From assembly GCA_016869595.1 (NCBI GenBank), contig VGDT01000003.1:32266-96265 (forward strand): DNA of 64,000 nucleotides, given 5' to 3'. The notes beneath the pieces are model-generated. The model was not told the origin of the DNA, did not search any database, and saw nothing but the letters and a program-made list of their open reading frames with translations. The translations under genes and the position numbers were made by a program. Below, piece after piece: positions 31,033-40,575 of this stretch (positions within the stretch are counted from its first letter, which is position 1; every line of letters starts with the position of its first letter). The DNA comes from Alphaproteobacteria bacterium. GTDB taxonomy: Bacteria; Pseudomonadota; Alphaproteobacteria; Rhizobiales; Beijerinckiaceae.

Positions 31033-31108
31033 GAGTAGCGAATAGCGAATAGTGAGTAGTGAGTAGCGGCCCTTGTGTCTACTCACTACTCACTACTCAC
31101 CACTCACT
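31033..31108. repeat. Heptad-repeat hairpin between yicC and gmk
   Basis: 15-bp perfect inverted arms GTGAGTAGTGAGTAG (31052-31066) / CTACTCACTACTCAC (31079-31093), extended by further AGCGAATA / ACTCACC repeats. Confidence 0.85.
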
Positions 31109-32006
31109 CGATATTTTGCGCCTGCTCGCGCAGCTGCTCGACCTCGATCTTGAGGTCAAGCCCAATCGCCGTGAGCCCGGCGTCGTTCGATTTGGCGCAG
31201 AGCGTATTGGTCTCCCGGCCGAGCTCCTGCGCGAGGAAATCCAGGCGGCGGCCGACCGGCCCGCCCGCTGTAAGAAGTTTGGAGGCGCTCTCGACATGCG
31301 CCTTCAACCGGTCGAGCTCCTCGCGAATATCGGTCCGAACCGCAAGCAGCGCCGCCTCCTGATGCAGCCGCACTGAATCGAATCCTTCGGCATTCTCCAG
31401 GAGTCGCGCGAGTTGCTGCTTCAGCCGCGCACGAATCGCTTCGGGCTGACGCGCCGGGGCCGCGTCGGCCTGCGCGGCGAGGATTGATATGCGATCGAGC
31501 CGTTGACGCAGAACCGTTGCAAGAGCGCCGCCTTCCGCTTTGCGCGCTGCGATCAGCGCGTCGAGCGCTTCGTCCAGCGATGCAAGAATTTGCGACTCGA
31601 TTTCCGCGCGCTCGGTCTCCGAGAGCTCCGGCTCGACGATCTCAACCACCCCGCGCACGGCGAGAAGACCATCGAGCGTGGCGGGTCCCACATTGGACGG
31701 CGGCAGTTTGGAAAGCCCGGCGAGAAGCGCTTCGAGAGCGGCGCGGTTCAGACGAGCGACCTGGCTTTCGTCTTCGCGTTTCGCGGCGAGATTGGCGAAG
31801 ACCGCTCCGCGCGCCAGCCGTGCGGCGATTTTTTCCCGCGCTTTGATTTCCACGGAGTCGAAATCAGGCGGCGTGCGCAGACGCAGATCGAGTCCCTTGG
31901 CGTTGACGCTTTTGAGTTCCCACGCATAGCGGAAAGAACCGACGGCGCTCTGGATGCGGGCGAATCCCGTCATGCTGAGAATGCTTGCTTGTTTGAGAAT
32001 GGTCAT
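31104..32006 (-). CDS. yicC: YicC family endoribonuclease-like protein
   Basis: SMTGFARIQSAVGSFRYAWELKSVNAKGLDLRLRTP; C-terminal FLAQELGRETNTLCAKSND. Confidence 0.94.
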   Translation of the reverse strand: MTILKQASILSMTGFARIQSAVGSFRYAWELKSVNAKGLDLRLRTPPDFDSVEIKAREKIAARLARGAVFANLAAKREDESQVARLNRAALEALLAGLSKLPPSNVGPATLDGLLAVRGVVEIVEPELSETERAEIESQILASLDEALDALIAARKAEGGALATVLRQRLDRISILAAQADAAPARQPEAIRARLKQQLARLLENAEGFDSVRLHQEAALLAVRTDIREELDRLKAHVESASKLLTAGGPVGRRLDFLAQELGRETNTLCAKSNDAGLTAIGLDLKIEVEQLREQAQNIE

Positions 32007-32081
32007 TTGCTGCGGCGGGTCCGAGAGGACGAATTGGCGTGCGGCTTGCCCGCGACGCGCTTCACTATCGCCGCGTCGGCG

Positions 32082-34604
32082 TTACCGCAAATCGGCAGTC
32101 GAAGGGACCGTCTTTGCTGAGGTGAGATCCCAGCTCTTGTCACGCAGCGGGTCGAGCGGCGTGCCTTCCGAGGCGTCGAAGGCGCGTGGACGAAGGGGTC
32201 GACCGCCAGCCGGGGCCAATGCCGTGGCCTCTGACGGCGGCGCGGCTTCCTGAGCGGCTCTTTGAGCGAGCGGTTCGCCGGGAAGCTCGTCGGAGCCCGC
32301 AGCAAGTCCAAGGCGCGCTGCGCGCGCTTTCTGCTCGGCGCGCTGCGCAGGCGGAATAGGATATGCCGCCATGTCGGAGCCGGCGTCAGGCTGCGCCTGC
32401 GGACTTTGGCGCGAGACGGTTGTCGTCGTCATATCCGGATTGAGCCGCTCCTCCTCTTCATCGGGGGGCGGCGGGCGGCGGGCGAGGAGCGATGGATCAA
32501 ACAATCGCTGGGCGCGCGGCTGCGTAGTTTCGTCGGTAAAGAACGGGCGCGCAGATCTCAAAGCGACGAATTCCGCCGTTAGAATTTGCGTACGGTCGCC
32601 ATGGCCGCCGAGAAGGAAATCGGCTTCGGCATAACCGAATTTGCCGAGGCGGTGGGTCGGACCGTCATCGGGCGCCATGGTTCGGCCCGGCGGATAATCT
32701 TCGTGACTCTCCGCGACATTGACGAGACGTCCAATGGGGGCCTGCGTGCGTTTTTCGGGTTTTGGCGTGGCCGGCGCGGGGACGCCCGGCGTCGCGCGAT
32801 CAATCGTTTCGTCGTTCTTTTCCTTCTCCAGTCGCCGCCAGTTCTGGACGTTGCGCGAATGCTGATCGAGGGATTCGGAGAAGACATGGCCGCCCGTGCC
32901 GTCAGCGACGAAATAGAGGTCGCGAGTCGGGGCGGGGTGCGCTGCGGCTTCGAGCGACGCGCGGCCCGGATTGGCGATCGGCCCCGGGGGCAGACCGTCG
33001 ATGGCGTAGGTGTTGTAGGGCGTCCATTTGTCGATCTCGGCGCGCATGATCGGGCGTCCAAGCGTCGCCTTGCCGGCGACGAGTCCGTAGATGATCGTCG
33101 GATCGGACTGAAGACGCATGCCCTTGCGCAGCCGGTTGAGGAAGACCGCGGCGACGTGCGGCCGCTCTTCGCTTTTTCCGGTCTCTTTTTCGACGATCGA
33201 GGCCAGCGTCACCAGTTCGTAAGGCGTGCGCAAAGGCAGATCGGGCGCGCGCTTCGCCCAGATTGCTTCGAGCGTCTTGCGCTGATCTTCCTGCATCTTC
33301 GCAATGAGACGCGCCCGCGGATAGTTGCGGGGGAATTTATAGGTCTCGGGTAGCAAAGCGCCTTCCTTGGGAAGGTCGTTGATGTCGCCCACGAGCAGAT
33401 CAGCCTCTTTCAACTTCTGCACGATCTGCTCCGAGGTCAGACCTTCCGGAATCGTCACGCTATGCATGATCTGACGGCCGGAGGCGATCTGATTGATCAC
33501 ATCGCGCAGGCTGATGTTTTTCTTGAAGCCATATTCGCCGGGTTTCAGTTTTCCGAGCTTGCCTTCGAGAAGCAGGCCGAGCTGCATGAGCGTTGGACTA
33601 GCGATGACCCCTTCGCGCTGGAGCTGAGAAATGATCTCAAGCAAGTCGCTGCGCGGCGGGATATAGACGACCTTGTCGGCTAGGAGCGGGCCCGGCTCCT
33701 TCAGCTTATGCGTTGCGGCGATGAGGCCGAAGACGCCGGCGACAAGCGCCACGAGCACGAAACTCAAGAAGCCGCTCGCCACCGAAAGCGTGCCTTCGCG
33801 GCGCTTTATTCGCTTTTTCGGCGGCGGCGCGGGCGCGGCCTGCGGCCGTTGGACCTGTTTGGCGCTTTGCGGGGTCGCGCGTCGTTCAAAAATGCTCGCG
33901 CCCGCGGGAGCGACGGTAGGCGGCGCCGTGGCGGGCGCTTCTGGCGGCGGCTTGACGGAGGGCGCTTCAGCCGCAGGCGCGGATGGCGACGCCGCCGTCT
34001 CAGGCTGAGGAGAAGGCGTTATTGGCTCCGCAGGCGCCGGAGCAGGTTTTGGCGGCGGAGCGTATATCCTCGCCGCCGCCGGCGCCTCTTCCTTTGGCGG
34101 CGGATTCGCGCGGAAGGGTGAAGGCGTCGTCGGCGTTGCGGAAGATGGCGGCGCGTAGCTTGGCCTCGATGGAGGCGGAACCTCCGCGGGCTTCACGGAG
34201 GAAGTTTCGGCCGGCTTCACGGCTGCAGAGGCGATGTCAGCGCCTGGCGTGACGGGAGCTTTGGGCGGCTCGGCGGGCTTGGCTGTGGGGGGCGGCGGGC
34301 TTGGCCATCTTGGCGCAGGCGTGGCCGCCAGGGGTTTGACGGGTCGCGCCAGCGGCGTGCTTCCAGACTCCGGCGCAGGCGGAGCCGCTAAAGGTTTTGC
34401 CGAGGGCGTCGGAGCGATATCTGCAGCTTCGCCCTGCGGCGCAGCGGAGCCTTCTGCCGAGGCGCTTTGCGGGGAGGCTGGGGCGGCGGCGGTGTCGTTA
34501 GGCGACGCGACCGTTTCCGCCTTTTCCGCGGCGGGATCGGCCGGCGGCGTCACGCCAGCATCTGCTTTTTTTTCGGGCGCGCCTTTTTCGTCCGCTTCGC
34601 TCAT
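32082..34604 (-). CDS. mltG: Endolytic transglycosylase MltG with long Pro/Ala-rich N-terminal extension
   Basis: VTIPEGLTSEQIVQKLKEADLLVG; LASIVEKETGKSEERPHVAAVFLNRLRKGMRLQSDPTIIYG; about 240 residues of P/A-rich sequence before the TM. Confidence 0.92.
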   Translation of the reverse strand: MSEADEKGAPEKKADAGVTPPADPAAEKAETVASPNDTAAAPASPQSASAEGSAAPQGEAADIAPTPSAKPLAAPPAPESGSTPLARPVKPLAATPAPRWPSPPPPTAKPAEPPKAPVTPGADIASAAVKPAETSSVKPAEVPPPSRPSYAPPSSATPTTPSPFRANPPPKEEAPAAARIYAPPPKPAPAPAEPITPSPQPETAASPSAPAAEAPSVKPPPEAPATAPPTVAPAGASIFERRATPQSAKQVQRPQAAPAPPPKKRIKRREGTLSVASGFLSFVLVALVAGVFGLIAATHKLKEPGPLLADKVVYIPPRSDLLEIISQLQREGVIASPTLMQLGLLLEGKLGKLKPGEYGFKKNISLRDVINQIASGRQIMHSVTIPEGLTSEQIVQKLKEADLLVGDINDLPKEGALLPETYKFPRNYPRARLIAKMQEDQRKTLEAIWAKRAPDLPLRTPYELVTLASIVEKETGKSEERPHVAAVFLNRLRKGMRLQSDPTIIYGLVAGKATLGRPIMRAEIDKWTPYNTYAIDGLPPGPIANPGRASLEAAAHPAPTRDLYFVADGTGGHVFSESLDQHSRNVQNWRRLEKEKNDETIDRATPGVPAPATPKPEKRTQAPIGRLVNVAESHEDYPPGRTMAPDDGPTHRLGKFGYAEADFLLGGHGDRTQILTAEFVALRSARPFFTDETTQPRAQRLFDPSLLARRPPPPDEEEERLNPDMTTTTVSRQSPQAQPDAGSDMAAYPIPPAQRAEQKARAARLGLAAGSDELPGEPLAQRAAQEAAPPSEATALAPAGGRPLRPRAFDASEGTPLDPLRDKSWDLTSAKTVPSTADLR

Positions 34605-34745
34605 CGCAATACGCCCACTACAAAGCTGAAGATGTCGCGCGGCCAACTAGCGCCGAGGACTTACACTATGCCTCATTGTGGCGAATTCAGGAACGCCCGG
34701 TCCGGCCAGCGATTCCTCAAAATGAGCTGACCGACTTTAGAGCGA

Positions 34746-36008
34746 TCAGGAGGCGCGGCGAAACAGCAGCGAGGCGTTCGTGCCGCCAAAGCCGAAGGAA
34801 TTCGACAGCGCGATATTGATTTCCTTTTCGCGCGCTTTGTGCGGCACGAGATCAATCGACGTTTCGACCGACGGATTGTCGAGGTTGCGAGTCGGCGGCG
34901 CGACATTGGCCTGCATCGCGAGGATCGAATAGATCGCCTCGACCGCGCCGGCGGCGCCGAGCAGATGACCGATCGCAGATTTCGTCGAGGACATGGCGAG
35001 TTTGGCTTCGACATTGCCGAGAAGACGTTCAACGGCCTTCAGTTCAATCTCGTCGCCGAGCGGCGTCGACGTGCCATGCGCGTTCACATAATCGATGTCC
35101 GCCACTGAAATGTTGGCGCGCTTCAGCGCGGCCTTCATGCAGCGATAGGCGCCGTCGCCATCGGGCGTCGGCGCGGTGATGTGATAGGCGTCGCCTGACA
35201 TGCCGTAGCCGATGAGCTCGGCATAGATTTTCGCGCCGCGCGCCTTCGCGTGCTCATACTCTTCGAGCACGACGCAGCCGGCGCCTTCGCCAAGCACAAA
35301 TCCGTCGCGATCCTTGTCGTAAGGCCGCGAGGCGGCTTCGGGACGATCGTTGAAACCGGTCGAAAGCGCTCGGCACGCGGCGAAGCCGGCGACGCCAATG
35401 CGATTGACAGGCGATTCGGCGCCGCCCGCGACCATCACGTCGGCGTCGCCCATCGCGATGATGCGGCCCGCGTCGCCGATGGCGTGCGTGCCGGTCGCGC
35501 AAGCCGTCACCACCGCATGGTTCGGTCCTTTGAGGCCATGCATGATCGAGACATAGCCCGCCGCGAGATTGATGATTCTGCCCGAGACGAAGAAGGGCGA
35601 CACGCGACGCGGTCCCTTCTCCCTCAAGGTGACGGAGGTTTCGTAAATGCCGCCCAGTCCGCCGATGCCGGAGCCGATCAGAACGCCGGTCGCCTCCTGC
35701 TTTTCCGGCGTGTCGGCAACCCAACCGGCGTCGTTTAAGGCCTGCGTCGCAGCGCTCGCGCCATAGATGATGAAGTCATCGACCTTGCGCTGCTCTTTGG
35801 GATCGAACCAGTGGTCAGGATTGAACGTGCCGTTCGAGCCATCGCCTCGCGGCACGACCGCAGCGATCTGACAGGCGAGGTCGGAGACTTCGAATGTATC
35901 GATACGCTTGAAGCCGCATTCGCCGGCGGCTAGACGGCGCCAGTTCGTCTCTACGCCGCAGCCCAAAGGAGATACGACGCCAAGACCGGTGACGACCACC
36001 CTGCGCAT
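34746..36008 (-). CDS. fabF: Beta-ketoacyl-ACP synthase II
   Basis: MRRVVVTGLGVVSPLG; VTACATGTHAIGDAG; NSFGFGGTNASLLF. Confidence 0.97.
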   Translation of the reverse strand: MRRVVVTGLGVVSPLGCGVETNWRRLAAGECGFKRIDTFEVSDLACQIAAVVPRGDGSNGTFNPDHWFDPKEQRKVDDFIIYGASAATQALNDAGWVADTPEKQEATGVLIGSGIGGLGGIYETSVTLREKGPRRVSPFFVSGRIINLAAGYVSIMHGLKGPNHAVVTACATGTHAIGDAGRIIAMGDADVMVAGGAESPVNRIGVAGFAACRALSTGFNDRPEAASRPYDKDRDGFVLGEGAGCVVLEEYEHAKARGAKIYAELIGYGMSGDAYHITAPTPDGDGAYRCMKAALKRANISVADIDYVNAHGTSTPLGDEIELKAVERLLGNVEAKLAMSSTKSAIGHLLGAAGAVEAIYSILAMQANVAPPTRNLDNPSVETSIDLVPHKAREKEINIALSNSFGFGGTNASLLFRRAS

Positions 36009-36102
36009 GGCTCAACTCTCATACTTTTTGTCGTTGTCGAAATAGCGATGGCGGCGAAGCCTCGCGAGAGGTTCGCCGCGCGCTTGGATCTTTTTTAGTC
36101 CG

Positions 36103-36342
36103 TCAGGCGGCCTTCGCCTTTTCCAGGAACTTCACGGCGTCGCCGACAGTGAGGATCGTCTCGGCGGCGTCGTCCGGAATCTCGACGCCGAATTCTTCTT
36201 CGAAAGCCATCACGAGTTCGACGGTATCAAGCGAATCGGCTCCCAGATCGTCGATGAAATTGGCTTTGTCGACGACCTTGTCGGCTTCGACGCCGAGGTG
36301 CTCGACAACAATCTTTTTCACGCGCTCGGCGACATCGCTCAT
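36103..36342 (-). CDS. acpP: Acyl carrier protein
   Basis: [52 protein letters not shown]. Confidence 0.97.
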   Translation of the reverse strand: MSDVAERVKKIVVEHLGVEADKVVDKANFIDDLGADSLDTVELVMAFEEEFGVEIPDDAAETILTVGDAVKFLEKAKAA

Positions 36343-36641
36343 CTTCTTTGATCCCTGTCTGCATTTGGCGCTTACTCGCGCCGTGTGACGACTTGAAGCA
36401 GGCCGGCTGGCGCGCTCCGCAATCGCCATTCATCCCTTTAACTTGCAATCGCTCGCCGACCGCCCTGATATGCGCAAGACGCATAGCGGCTTGCGCCCCG
36501 GGTTGAAATCGCGGCGACGCCGCCCCTCAGCGGCGAGGCTCTGGTAGCATACTTCCCCAAGCATGGCGAGAGGCGCGCCGCGCTCCCCGCGGACGCGGCG
36601 AAAGGTCGCCGCAGACGCGTTCCGCGCAGCGTTGGTCCTTG

Positions 36642-37379
36642 CTAGATCATCGCCATGCCGCCGTTGACATGCAAGGTCTGCCCGGTGACGTAGCCCGCCT
36701 CTTCGCTTGCGAGATAGACGCAGGCGGCGGCCACATCCGCGCCGGTTCCAAGCCTTCCGGTCGGGACCATCCGAAGGATCGACTCTTTCTGCGCGTCGGT
36801 CAGCGCATTGGTCATCGGGCTTTCGATGAAGCCTGGCGCAACGCAATTGACCGTTACGCCGCGTGAGGCGACTTCCGCCGCAAGCGATTTTGACATGCCG
36901 ATCATGCCCGCCTTGGCGGCGGCGTAATTGCCCTGTCCGGGATTGCCTGTCACGCCCACGACCGAGGTGATTTGAATAATGCGGCCAAAGCGCTTCTTCA
37001 TCATTCCGCGCAGCGCCGCGCGCGACAATCGGAAGGCCGACGTCAGATTGACGTTGATGACGGCGTCCCAATCCTCGTCCTTGAGTCGCATGAACAACAT
37101 GTCGCGCGTGATTCCGGCGTTGTTGACAAGGATGTCCAGCCCGCCCATTGCCGCTTCGGCGGCCGGCACGAGCTTCTCGGTCTCTTCTTTTTGAGAAAGA
37201 TTGCAAGGCAGGATGTGCGTGCGGCCGTTCAGTTCGCCGGCAAGCGCCTCAAGCGCCTCTTTCCTCGTGCCGGAAAGCGCCACGGTCGCGCCGGACGAAT
37301 GAAGCGCGCGCGCGATCGCTGCGCCGATTCCCCCGCTTGCGCCCGTCACCAGCGCGGTCTTGCCGTTTAGATCGAACAT
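36642..37379 (-). CDS. fabG: 3-oxoacyl-ACP reductase
   Basis: MFDLNGKTALVTGASGGIGAAIARAL; NNAGITRD; YAAAKAGMIGMSKSLA. Confidence 0.96.
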   Translation of the reverse strand: MFDLNGKTALVTGASGGIGAAIARALHSSGATVALSGTRKEALEALAGELNGRTHILPCNLSQKEETEKLVPAAEAAMGGLDILVNNAGITRDMLFMRLKDEDWDAVINVNLTSAFRLSRAALRGMMKKRFGRIIQITSVVGVTGNPGQGNYAAAKAGMIGMSKSLAAEVASRGVTVNCVAPGFIESPMTNALTDAQKESILRMVPTGRLGTGADVAAACVYLASEEAGYVTGQTLHVNGGMAMI

Positions 37380-37797
37380 TCCCTCTCCTCCCACCTGCCC
37401 ATGGCGTGAGCCTTATAGCTCAGTTTGGGGAGTGGCCTTTTTTCAGCCGCGGTTCAACGTCAGACGGCCGGCTTCGAAAAGGCGCTCGCATCGGCGCTTG
37501 GTCGAAGGCGGGAGAATGAACGAGCGCGATCTCGACTTTGTTTCGCAAACGACGGATTCGAGGCCGAATTGCTCAGTTCCTGCATCAGGATGGCCGCTAA
37601 ATCCCCATGTGACCCAAGTGCAACACTAAAAATCTTTTGGCCTTTTTGGGCCCGATTTTACCTTCTGTTTGTTGTTTCCCGCGTGAAATTTGACCACACT
37701 CCGCCGTGCTTGAGGTCAGCGTCAACGAACGTCCGAGAGAGTCACGGGACTGGCGCACCTATTAAATTTAAGTTGGCTCGAACTGAAGGATAGAGAG

Positions 37798-38604
37798 ATG
37801 AAGACAGCGATTTCGGCTCTGGCTCTGGCGACGGCGCTTTTCGCCGGCGCTGCGAGCGCCGCCGACCTCCCCTCCCACAAGGCGCCCCCGCCTTACATTC
37901 CCCCGCCGCCGGTCATGACCTGGACCGGCTTCTACGCCGGTCTTAACCTCGGTGGCGGCTTCCAGGATCGCTCCTCCTCCAACGTCATCAACTTTGGTTG
38001 GGGCGGCGGCAGCGGCGGTCGCGGCGGCGTCGTCGGCGGCGGCCAGATCGGCTACAACTTCCAGGTCACGCCGATGTTCGTCGTGGGCGTGGAGACCGAC
38101 TTCCAGGGCACGAGCATCGGCTCGGGCGGCGGCGGCAACAACTTGTTCCCGTTCCTGGTCGGTCCGGTGTTCTTCCCCGCCCTGAACCCCTTCTTGGCGG
38201 CCGGCTTCTTCGGCGGATCGGTCGACACCGCTCGCATCAACTGGTTCGGCACGGTTCGCGGCCGCGTGGGCATCACGCTGCTGAGCCCGCAGCTGCTCCT
38301 CTACGGCACGGGCGGCTTCGCCTATGGCGAAGTGCAGCGCAACGGCTGGTGGAACCAGAACAGCGCGGTGCAGACCGGCTGGACCGTTGGCGGCGGCGCC
38401 GAATACATGTTCATGCCGAACTGGTCCGCCAAGGCCGAGTATCTGTATACGCAGATCAGCGGCCAGGGCAACGGCGGCGGCTGGTGGGGCGGCGGCTTCG
38501 GCCTCAACAGCACCAACAACCGCACGCGCTTCCACACGATCCGCGCTGGCGTGAACTATCACTTCAACTTCGCCTCGCCGGCGCCGGTGTTGGCCAAGTA
38601 CTAA
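37798..38604 (+). CDS. Outer-membrane beta-barrel protein (Omp25/31-like)
   Basis: Signal peptide, ADLPSHKAPPPYIPPPPVMTWTGFYAGLNLGGGFQD, terminal RFHTIRAGVNYHFNF. Confidence 0.88.
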   Translation: MKTAISALALATALFAGAASAADLPSHKAPPPYIPPPPVMTWTGFYAGLNLGGGFQDRSSSNVINFGWGGGSGGRGGVVGGGQIGYNFQVTPMFVVGVETDFQGTSIGSGGGGNNLFPFLVGPVFFPALNPFLAAGFFGGSVDTARINWFGTVRGRVGITLLSPQLLLYGTGGFAYGEVQRNGWWNQNSAVQTGWTVGGGAEYMFMPNWSAKAEYLYTQISGQGNGGGWWGGGFGLNSTNNRTRFHTIRAGVNYHFNFASPAPVLAKY

Positions 38605-38637
38605 TTCCGACTGATCGGCCTTACGGTCGAGAGAAGG

Positions 38638-38669
38638 GGCCCGGTCTTCGCGACCGGGCCTTTTCTTTT
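38638..38669 (+). terminator. Rho-independent terminator after OMP gene
   Basis: GGCCCGGTC-TTCGC-GACCGGGCC-TTTTCTTTT. Confidence 0.9.
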
Positions 38670-38690
38670 GTCTGTCTCTCCGCGTCGCTA

Positions 38691-38804
38691 GATCACGCTG
38701 CGTTTGGGCGGAATCGCCCAAATGCAGATAACGTGATCGATTCTAAAAGATTAGAGCGCGCTTTACGCGAAAAACCGGATTCCACTTTTTCGCGGCGCGC
38801 TCTA
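38691..38804. repeat. Composite palindromic repeat (family D) abutting the fabD stop codon
   Basis: gatcacgctgcgtttgggcggaatcgcccaaatgcag..acgtgatcgattctaaaagattagagcgcgc...gcgcgctct; two nested inverted repeats, typical of Rhizobiales intergenic elements. Confidence 0.65.
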
Positions 38805-39749
38805 TGCGAAGGCGCGATAGGCGTCGAAATCGGCCGGCGCGCCGACTGAAATGCCCGCAGCTTGCGGCGCGATTCGCTTCAATAGCCCCGCGAGAACCTT
38901 GCCAGATCCGCATTCGACGAATTTCGTCACGCCGTGATCGGCCATATAGGCCACGCATTCGCGCCAGCGCACCGCGCCGGTGACTTGCTCGACAAGCAGA
39001 CGGCGGATCGCCTCCGGGTCCTGCATCGGCTCCGCCGTCACATTGGCGACGACCGGGACGAGCGGCGCGCTGATCGCCGCACCCGCAAGCGCATCGCGCA
39101 TGGCGTCGGCGGCGGGCTGCATCAGCGCGCAATGGAAAGGCGCCGAGACCGGCAGCAGCACTGCACGCTTGATTCCCTTCTCCTTGGAAATGTCGATCGC
39201 TTTCTCGACCGCTGTCTTGGCCCCCGAAATCACCACCTGTCCGCCGCCATTGTCATTGGCGACCTGGCAGACGCCGTTCGCCACCGCCGCGGCCTCTTCA
39301 GCAATGGCGCGCGCCTGATCGAGGTCAGCGCCGAGCAGCGCCGCCATTGCGCCCTCTCCGACCGGAACCGCCTTCTGCATGGCGTCGCCGCGAATGCGCA
39401 AAAGCCGCGCCGTGTCGGAAATGGTCAGCGCGCCGGCGGCCGCGAGCGCTGAATATTCGCCGAGCGAATGTCCGGCGACAAAGGCCGCGTCGCGCGTAAG
39501 ATCAAGGCCGCATTCGGCCTCGAGCGCACGGATCGCGGCGAGCGAGACCGCCATCAGGGCGGGCTGGGCGTTGGCGGTCAGGGTCAGCTCGTTTTCCGGT
39601 CCTTCGAACATCAGCTTCGAGAGCGGCTGCGACAGCGCCTCGTCGACCTCGGCGAAAACCGCGCGCGCCGGCGCAAAAGCATCGAACAGCGCCTTGCCCA
39701 TGCCGACCGCCTGAGATCCCTGACCCGGAAAAATGAAAGCCTTCGCCAT
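38802..39749 (-). CDS. fabD: Malonyl-CoA:ACP transacylase
   Basis: AKAFIFPGQGSQAVGMGKAL; VAGHSLGEYSALAAAG. Confidence 0.96.
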   Translation of the reverse strand: MAKAFIFPGQGSQAVGMGKALFDAFAPARAVFAEVDEALSQPLSKLMFEGPENELTLTANAQPALMAVSLAAIRALEAECGLDLTRDAAFVAGHSLGEYSALAAAGALTISDTARLLRIRGDAMQKAVPVGEGAMAALLGADLDQARAIAEEAAAVANGVCQVANDNGGGQVVISGAKTAVEKAIDISKEKGIKRAVLLPVSAPFHCALMQPAADAMRDALAGAAISAPLVPVVANVTAEPMQDPEAIRRLLVEQVTGAVRWRECVAYMADHGVTKFVECGSGKVLAGLLKRIAPQAAGISVGAPADFDAYRAFA

Positions 39750-39902
39750 CTCCAACAGCCCCACTAGCACTTTCTGGCGCAACGACTGGTTTCCTCAGCA
39801 TGAGGGTTTGAGTCGCCCGCCGCTTCCTAAGCGTCGCGAGTGGCATTGCGCGGTTCGCCATGTCAAGTTGGCGCAAGGACGTTCGACGGGCTGGGGCGAG
39901 AG

Positions 39903-40469
39903 ATGAGCCATAAGACATGCGATTGCGGCGGCGGTCGTTTTGATCGGCGCGCCGCGCTGACGACAATGGGCGTCGGTCTCGCGGCTGCGATTGGCGCCAC
40001 GCCCGCGCTGGCGCATGCGAAGCGCTCGCCTGTCCGTCCGGAGGATGAGAAGTTCATGCGGCTCGCGATCGACGAAGCGGCGAAGGGCGACTTTCCCTTC
40101 GGCGCGGTGATCGTGCACGACGGCAAAGTCTTCTCGACCGGACGCAATCTCGGCGTGACGAACAATGATCCGACGGCGCATGGCGAGATGGTGGCGATCC
40201 GCCGCTTCGTCGCCGACAATCCGGCGAAGGACTTAAAAGGCGCGACGCTTTATACGTCGGGCGAGCCCTGCCCGATGTGCATGGGCGCGATCGTCTGGTG
40301 CGGCATGGGACGCGTCGTCTTCGCCGCGTCGATCGAGCAATTAGCGAAACGGCTCGGCCAGATCATGATTACGAGCCGCGCTGTCGCCGAGGCCGCGCCC
40401 TTTCTAACGGTCGAGATCACCGGCGGCGTGCTCGCGCCGGAAGCGCTCGCGCTCTTCGATAAGAAATAG
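39903..40469 (+). CDS. CMP/dCMP-type nucleoside deaminase with predicted N-terminal (Tat-like) signal
   Basis: RRAALTTMGVGLAAAIGATPALAHA then AHGEMVAIRRF ... TSGEPCPMCMGAIVWCGM zinc-deaminase motifs. Confidence 0.85.
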   Translation: MSHKTCDCGGGRFDRRAALTTMGVGLAAAIGATPALAHAKRSPVRPEDEKFMRLAIDEAAKGDFPFGAVIVHDGKVFSTGRNLGVTNNDPTAHGEMVAIRRFVADNPAKDLKGATLYTSGEPCPMCMGAIVWCGMGRVVFAASIEQLAKRLGQIMITSRAVAEAAPFLTVEITGGVLAPEALALFDKK

Positions 40470-40575
40470 GCGATTCTTCGACCTGCGCAGGAGCTTGACC
40501 GCTTCAGCGCTGCAGTTGCGGGCCGCCGAAACGACATCCCGTCAATAGGCGACGTCCGCTGCGGATGTGGCCAAC

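Noticed and set aside
31033-31108. CRISPR-like repeat between yicC and gmk
   Set aside because: Units are 7 bp and inverted without spacers; no cas genes in the window
33708-34629. Plus-strand Arg/Gly- and Ala/Gly-rich ORFs opposite mltG
   Set aside because: Low-complexity mirror of the Pro/Ala-rich mltG extension, not independent genes
37410-37480. tRNA-like string TTATAGCTCAGTTTGGGGAG ... GGTTCAACG upstream of fabG
   Set aside because: No acceptor stem or anticodon arm can be drawn; likely chance similarity
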